From: Branchiostoma floridae
Taxonomy: Eukaryota; Chordata; Leptocardii; Amphioxiformes; Branchiostomatidae
DNA: 64,000 bases
NCBI RefSeq assembly: GCF_000003815.2
Contig: NW_023365750.1
Coordinates: 312,479 to 376,478, forward strand
Direction of reading: 5' to 3'
Shown here one piece after another: positions 57,827-64,000 of this stretch. Both the position numbers and the translations under genes were made by a program. How positions within the stretch are numbered: the first letter of the stretch is position 1; each line of letters starts with the position of its first letter. Under the pieces are notes generated by a model. That model was not told where the DNA came from. It worked only from the letters and a program-made list of their open reading frames with translations, and searched no databases.

Positions 57827-58539
57827 GAACCCTGTTCGAGAATTATTTTTATATATATTTATTTATTGACATTCTCCATATACATATACAATGGAGGGTA
57901 TGGCGGAACAGGTGTCAGAAGACGCCTGTTCAAAGCCACCATACCGAAATCATAAGAAAATGAAACAACAAAATACATGTAAATACAATATAAGAACAAA
58001 AAAGCAAAAATCAACGTTATACAAATGTCTGACTAATTTAAGAGCAGTCTACCATGGAGAGTGCAATGACGGAGCAGGGCAAAATCGCTGGGTATGAATG
58101 ATGAAAAATTTAGAAAAAAAAAACTTTTTAAAATACAACGCAACATGAACAGCCGTTACCCTTAATGTTTTTCACCTTTATGTATACTTTGTATGTCGTG
58201 ATTTAATACAATTAAACATGTTCAAAGCAACGCCATCATTGCCTTCACAGTTTCTTTCTGTGTTTAACTTGTATTTATAGTAGAGACATCAAAGTGCGTT
58301 CTAGGCCTGGGGTTTTCAGATAAATGTTAACATCAGATAGAACGAAACTAATTTACCTACACTACCAAGCGACAATTTAAGTCTCACAGAGACATATACC
58401 AGCAGTGAGTATGTAAATAATTAGTGTTAGAAATACCGGCAAACAGACAAAACATGATATTTTCTGTAGTTAAACAGATGATGACATTTGGTTTGACTTA
58501 AACTGGAGTGTGTTAGCCTATATTTTGTTTGCCCTTTGT
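57827..58539. other. Intergenic, possible repeat 3' end
   Basis: TTATTTATTGACATTCTCC at 57859 reads, on the minus strand, like the 3' end of a retroelement (GTCAATAAATAAATA). No gene is seen in the rest. Confidence 0.35.
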
Positions 58540-58859
58540 ACTACTTACATATTTGTTCTTGAAATAGTTGAACTGTAATTTCCAACACCAAAATTGGACA
58601 CACCCAAATTTTCGACTGTACAGCATCAGTCTTTGTCAAGGAATGAACAATCCACTGCTGTTGTGACGTCACGTTATGTAGATAGAACACGTGACTCAGT
58701 AAGCAGTGGATTATAGGTTGCAGGAAGTCTATGGCGCCCACCGTCTCTGTTCAGGGATGGTTGTAGAGCCCGGATGTAGATTGCTTCTTTAATCCCTCTG
58801 GCGAAAAAGTCTGGTTCTGTGACACTGAATGACCCGGCGATTCTATGTGTATATGTTGG

Positions 58860-59135
58860 GAAACTTCTGAGGTTTTTTAACTCTTGCGTTTGTGCTCAAG
58901 GAACCTGGTCTTAAGTGATCTCTCAGTCTCCCCAATATAGGTTTCTGTACCTAATGTTCTGTCCTTGGCACTTAATATGATAGATGACACCACACTTTTG
59001 TTCTTTAGGGGTTTTGTCTTTAGGTGCTACAAGGATGTTGCGCAGAGTATTCGCCGGCCTGAAGCAGGTTTTTATCCCATCTGAGGTGAAGATTCTTCTA
59101 AGTCCTTCAGATACACCTTTCACGTAAGGAAGCAC
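58860..59135 (-). pseudogene. Penelope GIY-YIG endonuclease region, degraded
   Basis: Reads KCGVIYHIKCQGQ in one frame, then YIGETERSLKTRFLEHKRK in another, so the GIY-YIG core (GVIY...YIGET) is present but split by a frameshift. This domain nicks target DNA in Penelope elements. Confidence 0.6.
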
Positions 59136-59662
59136 AACAATTCCCCTGTTTTCCCTCTGCTGGCGTTGTTCTGTGTAGTATCACTGGGTGATGGGGGTTT
59201 GGGTGCTGTGGCCTTCTCTATGGCCCATGTGGGGTATCCGCACTTTTTCAACGCCTGGGTAATGTGAAGTTTCTCCTTCTGTTTGTCTTGAGGGTCAGTT
59301 ATCACTGTTTCCGCCCTGTGGAAAAGGGTACGGACAACACTGAGTTTGTGTTCTAACGGATGTTCCGACTGGAAGTTCAAATATTGATCAGTATGAGTAG
59401 GTTTGCGGTAGATTGTCACTCGCAGGGACCCGTCTTCTTGAACTGTTGTCAAAGTGTCAAGGAAGGCTAAGGATCTGTTCTCTTCCTTCTCAAATGTGAA
59501 CTTTATGTCAGGATCAAGGCTGTTTAGATGATCTGTGAACTCGTCTGCGTACGTCTTCTTAAGTTTGGTATGGGTGTCATCAACATACCTGTACCACCAC
59601 AGAGGGGGGGGGGGGCACTTCTGAGGGCACGTTGTTCTAGATGCTCTAAGTAGAGGTTGCAT
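59120..59662 (-). pseudogene. Penelope reverse transcriptase, C-terminal half
   Basis: Open frame with the catalytic YVDD, then FLDTLTT, YRKPTHTDQYL and HKLSVVRTLFHRA, the hallmark order of Penelope RT. It joins the upstream half only through a frame change at 59607-59618. Confidence 0.7.
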
Positions 59663-60036
59663 ACAATGGGGGACACAGGTGATCCCATCGCCACTCCATG
59701 TATTTGTTTGTAGAAGATGCCATCATAAACAAAATAAGTACAATTGAGACACACTCTGAGTAGATCAGCCAACTGTTCTGGTTTCAAAGTAGTGCGATCA
59801 GATAAGGTCTGGTCCTCCTTTAACCTCTGCAGAATCACATCAACTGCTTTATCCNNNNNNNNNNNNNNNNNNNNNNNNNNNNNNNNNNNNNNNNNNNNNN
59901 NNNNNNNNNNNNNNNNNNNNNNNNNNNNNNNNNNNNNNNNNNNNNNNNNNNNNNCTTCATCCTCCTCTACTCTTGCCTGTTTAAATAATTTACATATTTG
60001 TTGTTGAATTGAAATACAAGTCTTAAGTGTGTACAT
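59524..60036 (-). pseudogene. Penelope reverse transcriptase, N-terminal half with gap
   Basis: Contains LKPEQLADLLRVCLNCTYF, FYKQIHGVAMGSPVSPIVC and NLYLEHLEQRAL. The upstream part is lost in the N gap (59855-59954). After ALRSAPPPLCGG the frame no longer matches; the true continuation is in the neighbouring frame. Confidence 0.65.
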
Positions 60037-60039
60037 CAG

Positions 60040-60900
60040 GATTCCTACGTCTGAAAATCTCTGTATGGGAAATGGAAATGAGAAAGGAATTTCCGTTACG
60101 TGTTGTCTTCATCTCCCAGGAATGCCAAAAAAGCCCAGTCTGGATAGGGTTAAACTGGCAGTCTAAGAGTTTTAGGCCTTTTTTGGCTCTCCAAATGTGC
60201 TTGAAAATCACAATTTGTAGTATCATAAGAATATAATAAGAGAAAAGTTAACTTTCTAGACAAGTAAAGACTTTTCAAGCTCTACTTCAATCTATTTCTA
60301 CTTCAATGCTTTATATTTTAGTACTCAATTTCTTCGAGAAGTGCTGAAAATTCTTGTCGTTAGATCTCCTCCTGTGGTACGTTACAAGGCCATAAAATAG
60401 CTAGACTTGGGGAGGAATAAGGAAGAAGTAAACTAGTTCTTTGCTAGAAACAAAATTTGCCTAATCACAAGTTCATATGTCATAATGGTCAAAGTTGACA
60501 CAACAAATATTTGAGACCACTACCGTTTTATTCGAAATGCAAGGAACTGTATATGTTTTATACAAAGAACTAACACCATACTTATTTTAAAATATAAACA
60601 GCGTAATGATAATCAAGAAAGAATCTTATATAAGATATTACTGTATATATTTGCTGTGAATATATTCTATAAATTTTATCTTTATCACTGTTAAGGCAAT
60701 GTACAGCAACAGCTTACCTATAAGGCTTGCATTTATTTTGTCATACAATGTCTGTTTGAAATGTAAATCTTTAAGTATCAATACAACGTTCTACGTCATC
60801 TGAATTGATAATTGAAAAAAAAATGATTACTCACAAAACACTGCCCTTTATCACCTGTCATAGTTAACTACCCTAATGTGCGCCAAAAATAGTTACTCAA
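60040..60900. other. AT-rich intergenic sequence
   Basis: No gene seen. GGATAGGGTTAAAC near 60137 resembles the end-plus-TTAA of the piggyBac-like element at 44219, but no partner end was found. Confidence 0.3.
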
Positions 60901-60904
60901 GCAA

Positions 60905-60970
60905 CTGGATATGGTTTTGAAACGGTCAGACGTTTCGGATAGAATCCACTATCCTTCGTCAGTGACACTG
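60905..60970 (-). ncRNA. Penelope terminal repeat with hammerhead-ribozyme-like core
   Basis: On the minus strand: CTGACGA (60956-60962), one A, then GGATAG, a six-base loop and CTATCC as a perfect 6-bp stem (60937-60954), then GAAA (60933-60936) and CGTC. CUGANGA, stem II and GAAA are the conserved hammerhead core, and Penelope elements are known to carry such ribozymes. It lies upstream of the Penelope RT in the same orientation. Stem I and the cleavage site are not clear to me, so activity is uncertain. Confidence 0.5.
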
Positions 60971-62375
60971 AAGAGATCTGGAAGAAAAAGGTCTTTTATA
61001 CTCTAACTATGAATGAAGGCAATTTCAGATGTCCAATAGGAAAGGTTGTAAGACGATTCAGACTGAAGACAATTTGGATTCCAAAGGAAACAAAGCTAAG
61101 CCAAAGTCAAGCTGAAGACAATTTGGATTTCAAAGGATATCAAGGCTAAGACACAGTTAATGCAAATGAGTCAATTAGCTCCTGTTGTTTTAGGTAGATT
61201 ACCCTAATGTGGTAATCTGTGTCTACTCGGCGTCATTATATGACATTTGACGTCCCCTTCTCTCCACCATTATAATGCAGGTACAGTACTTCTCACATTA
61301 TATGGAATTTAAACAATTTGGAAAATAGTATAAATGGTGGAAGTCGAAAGTTTCTATTTGACATGACAAGTTCTCATTAAGTAACCAGGGTTGCTGCCTA
61401 ACCGATTTACCCATTGTTTACTATACTCCAGGTATGTCTCATTATTCTATTGATAAAAGAAACGAGATGTTCTGTTTTTGTGCTAAATTATTTTCTGTTT
61501 CATTAGTCACACGCTGCAAGCGTACGCGTCTAACTAAAAGAAAATCTCGTAATTTCCAACAAGGAATAAATTAGCTTCAATGGGTTTGAGACATGAAACA
61601 TTTTTAAACTTGGGTATAATAACAATGCAGTTTTTATCTGGGTCAGCAGCGTGTCGGAATATTGTTGAAATTGTCCAAATAAACGTCATAATATGCCAAA
61701 AAATATGCCGGCATACTGCAGTTTGCAATGTAGGTGGTCTCCTATGATAGGGATCTGAATGCCAAGGAGGAGAAGAGGTTTTCAAATGTGCTTAATTATG
61801 GTCGGATAGAGAGGAAAAGAGGGAAACATGGAATGATAAAGGTAGGCCGAGAAAGGGAGACTGAGAGATGCACCTTAGATGCATTCAGAGGTGGATTCTA
61901 ACAAACATTTTCTTAAGTTTCATATTACCAAATTTACCAATAAGGAAAATGCTGCAGCAGTTATCAACAAAAATTAAGCAGAACCAAGCTTACTTGGACT
62001 ACTAGAGGGTCTGTACTAAATGTTGTAACGCATCTAATACACTATTGGATTTTCAATCATGACAAACTTGACTATGATATATTTAATAAACCGTAATAAC
62101 TATACCTTGGTGGAATATTTACAACTAAACAATACGCATCACCTTTTATTCATAAATATTCCATTTTCCTAAATTAGATCCAACACAACACACAAGTTAT
62201 TCTTGCTAAATTGCATTGCTCGTGATATTGCATTAAATATCCTCAGTTCTATTTGTTAAGTTTAGCTCTAATTGTATAAATGTGTTGCTGTTTTTTTGCT
62301 TGATGCCAATACATAGTAAAATATGAATTTTACTGTTCATAGACACTTTCGTCATCACGATATTCAGTCCAATCT
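60971..62375. other. Intergenic sequence downstream of gene C
   Basis: A local repeat (GACAATTTGGATT and AAAGGA..CAAGGCTAAG twice near 61065-61150) is visible. Otherwise AT-rich with no supported gene. Confidence 0.35.
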
Positions 62376-62710
62376 TTAATGTTTCTTCAGACTCAAATAG
62401 ACGGAAGACTTCATTTCCTCGTAGTGGTTAGCTGGCTCGGGTGGTTGGGGTGGGGTGTCGACGGTCTTGACGGGAATCTCGTAGTCGTCAGAGACGCCCC
62501 CTGGAGGACGAAGGTCTAGATACAGCGCGTCGTCCGGAGTCGTTAATTCTGGAATGATACTTTTGTTTTTGAAATGTTCATCACGCGTGGGTGGTAGGGG
62601 TGGGGGGTTGACGGTCTCCATGGGAACGTTGTAGTAGTCCATGGGAACTGTGTAGATGTCTTCGCTTTTTGTCGAGGCTCTGTTAGAGGGCACCTCATAC
62701 CCAGAATCTC
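62376..62710 (-). CDS. Gene C: cytoplasmic tail exon
   Basis: 335 bp from the TTCCAG acceptor to TAA. 111 residues beginning DSGYEVPSNR and ending SVYLSLKKH, with eight tyrosine-containing motifs. Acidic and proline-rich. Confidence 0.78.
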
Positions 62711-63282
62711 CTGGAATAATATGAATAGTCAGGAATGATTCTTATTCTTTGAATACAAATTCTACACTTGTTAGTCTGCAACTGTCTAGATATAGCTTTA
62801 ACAACACATATACAACGTTATCTCGATAGCCCTTATCTTTTTGTGTTTTGACCAATGCAGGGCCCTTGAGCAGAGGCCCTGGCAGAAATCGAAGGGCCTC
62901 TTCTCTGTCTCTCTCAGTTACAATGTGGTTGCGGCCCGTATTAGAGCATCCTGCTGATTTTAAGACTTTCCCTCTTTAATCATGCAAATGGTATTTAAGA
63001 TAACTTAATTAAACATACATCCATTTCATTCGCACTTTTAAAAAGATGCCCCTGAAGCCCCAAAAACACTCGCTAGGGGGATCAAATTTATACGTATTCA
63101 TCTATCTATCATTCTTTAACAGTAATATAACTAGAATACAGGAAAGCAAATGCAGAAGCTGCAAGTCGCTAGGGGGCCTAAAATCTAACCATTTTATGTT
63201 TTGATAAAGACTGACACAAGTACTAAATATCAAGGCATTCCATTAAGGCATTCTGGAGTTATCGTGTTCACAGTCTTCACAG

Positions 63283-63313
<31 letters not shown>

Positions 63314-63870
63314 CATAAAAACACACGTACACAGACATAAACTCGTACTCCTAAAGGCATTCCCTTTTTGGCAAAAGTAAAAATAAACAGCAATGTAAAG
63401 TGTGCATGTACTGGAGACATGTTGCAACAAAAAAAATAACATAACAGCACCTTGTTACTGTGATAAGACAGCCGTTTACAAAAGAAGGCCCTGACCGCAG
63501 CAATGAAGAGATTTAATAGTTTAAAGGAAATTGTTAGAAATATTTTAGTATATACTTATTAAATTAGCTGAGCTTTGACGATTAGAATTAATTTAATCTA
63601 TTTTAGTTTACAAATATATTTTTGTGGTGATATATACATACAACAACAATATTTCCACTGCAGCTATGCAGTCCTAACAAATCTAAATTCAAAAATGTAA
63701 ACCTCAATTCAACATACAATTCAAACAAAATTCTTATTCACCTTCTGCAGTCCCATCCTTATTGAAGATTTTCCTTATTGCGAAAAGGTAGACGAGAACA
63801 GCTACCAAGGCGACGAATGCAATCGCTCCGATCACGATACCGACAATGATTATTGTTCCAATACTTTGCC
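62376..63870 (-). CDS. Gene C: receptor with long tyrosine-motif tail (5' partial)
   Basis: Two minus-strand exons are visible, 63742-63870 (membrane helix) and 62376-62710 (tail to stop). Ectodomain exons lie beyond the window. The tail holds YEVP, YTVPM, YNVPM (two YxxM, the PI3-kinase p85 SH2 pattern), PPPLPPTR (an SH3 class II PxxPxR), LYLDL, YEIPV, HYEEM and SVYLSL (fits the ITIM pattern S-x-Y-x-x-L). The order YYxxPM, proline-rich block, HYxE[LM], VYxSL parallels gene A's tail, so A and C are probably related. It is transcribed towards gene B. Function beyond phosphotyrosine signalling cannot be inferred without the ectodomain. Confidence 0.75.
62960..63345. repeat. Dispersed repeat with CA tract in gene C intron
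   Basis: AATCATGCAAATGGTATTTAA, AAAGATGCCCCTGAAGCCCC, CGCTAGGGGG and a CA microsatellite (63280-63310). It shares these words with the insertion at 13270-14357, so it is a further copy of that family. Confidence 0.55.
63742..63870 (-). CDS. Gene C: transmembrane exon
   Basis: 129 bp, acceptor TTTAG, donor AAG|GTGAAT, phase 1-1. QSIGTIIIVGIVIGAIAFVA...VLVYLF is a strong membrane helix, followed by AIRKIFNKDG as the basic cytoplasmic edge. Confidence 0.78.
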
Positions 63871-64000
63871 CTAAAGAGATATGTCAAAATTGTTTTTTTT
63901 TTAATTATGTTGAATGCAACAAAGAAATGAACAGCAAGTAAACAGCAATGTTTAAGATGTACACGACGACACGAAAATATTTTAGTATTAGTACACCATC

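Larger units (their letters stand above)
58540..60010 (-). mobile_element. Penelope-like retroelement, broken
   Basis: Minus-strand order: RT segment (59524-59855 and beyond the gap), RT continuation (59120-59662), then a GIY-YIG-type region near 58860-59010. RT motifs include IHGVAMGSPVSPIVCNLYLE, then YVDDTHT, FLDTLTT and YRKPTHTDQYL, all characteristic of Penelope elements. Interrupted by a frameshift at a C/G run and by the 100-N gap. The 3' part (58540-58740) includes GACTGATGCTGTACAGTCG on the minus strand, typical of these element ends. Confidence 0.75.

Overview
The window looks like nuclear DNA from an invertebrate deuterostome, most plausibly an amphioxus (Branchiostoma). The reasons are short phase-1 exons that each encode one CCP/sushi or EGF domain, receptor tails rich in tyrosine motifs, and a very dense mix of MITEs, CR1-like LINEs and a Penelope-like element. 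The species is an inference. Three runs of exactly 100 N (42535-42634, 53623-53722, 59855-59954) are assembly gaps.

Three transmembrane receptor genes are present. Gene A (+, 1-9407, 5' end outside the window) encodes at least 11 CCP domains, one EGF, a membrane helix and a cytoplasmic tail with four tyrosine motifs. Gene B (+, 35627-54471) encodes a signal peptide, a V-type Ig domain split over three exons, a second Ig domain over two exons, six nearly identical EGF domains, a membrane helix and a tail cut short by one stop codon. Gene C (-, 62376-63870, 5' end outside the window) shows only a membrane helix and a long tyrosine-rich tail. The EGF-TM-tail halves of A and B are homologous through their introns, while the ectodomains upstream are unrelated (CCP against Ig). 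The tail of C has the same motif order. I read this as a small cluster of related signalling receptors whose ectodomains were exchanged by recombination in introns.

Between A and B, 9605-29067 is a giant palindrome of about 19.5 kb. Its outer arms are almost identical, its inner arms are more diverged, the ends carry arrays of a 17-bp palindrome, and a possible 4-bp target duplication (TAAT) flanks it. Several elements inserted into only one arm, so the other arm shows the empty site. No transposase-length reading frame was found in it. Downstream of it lie a nearly intact CR1-like LINE (30496-33570) and an orphan terminal exon (33841-34043).

Gene B's introns contain a piggyBac-like foldback element (41941-44219), a SINE-like block holding a possible antisense exon (45379-46385), a CAG-ended DNA element (49136-50063) and a 5'-truncated LINE (50658-52140). 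After gene B come a C2H2 zinc-finger gene with nine good fingers (56645-57826), a broken Penelope-like element on the minus strand (about 58540-60010) with a possible hammerhead ribozyme core upstream of it (60905-60970), AT-rich intergenic DNA, and gene C.
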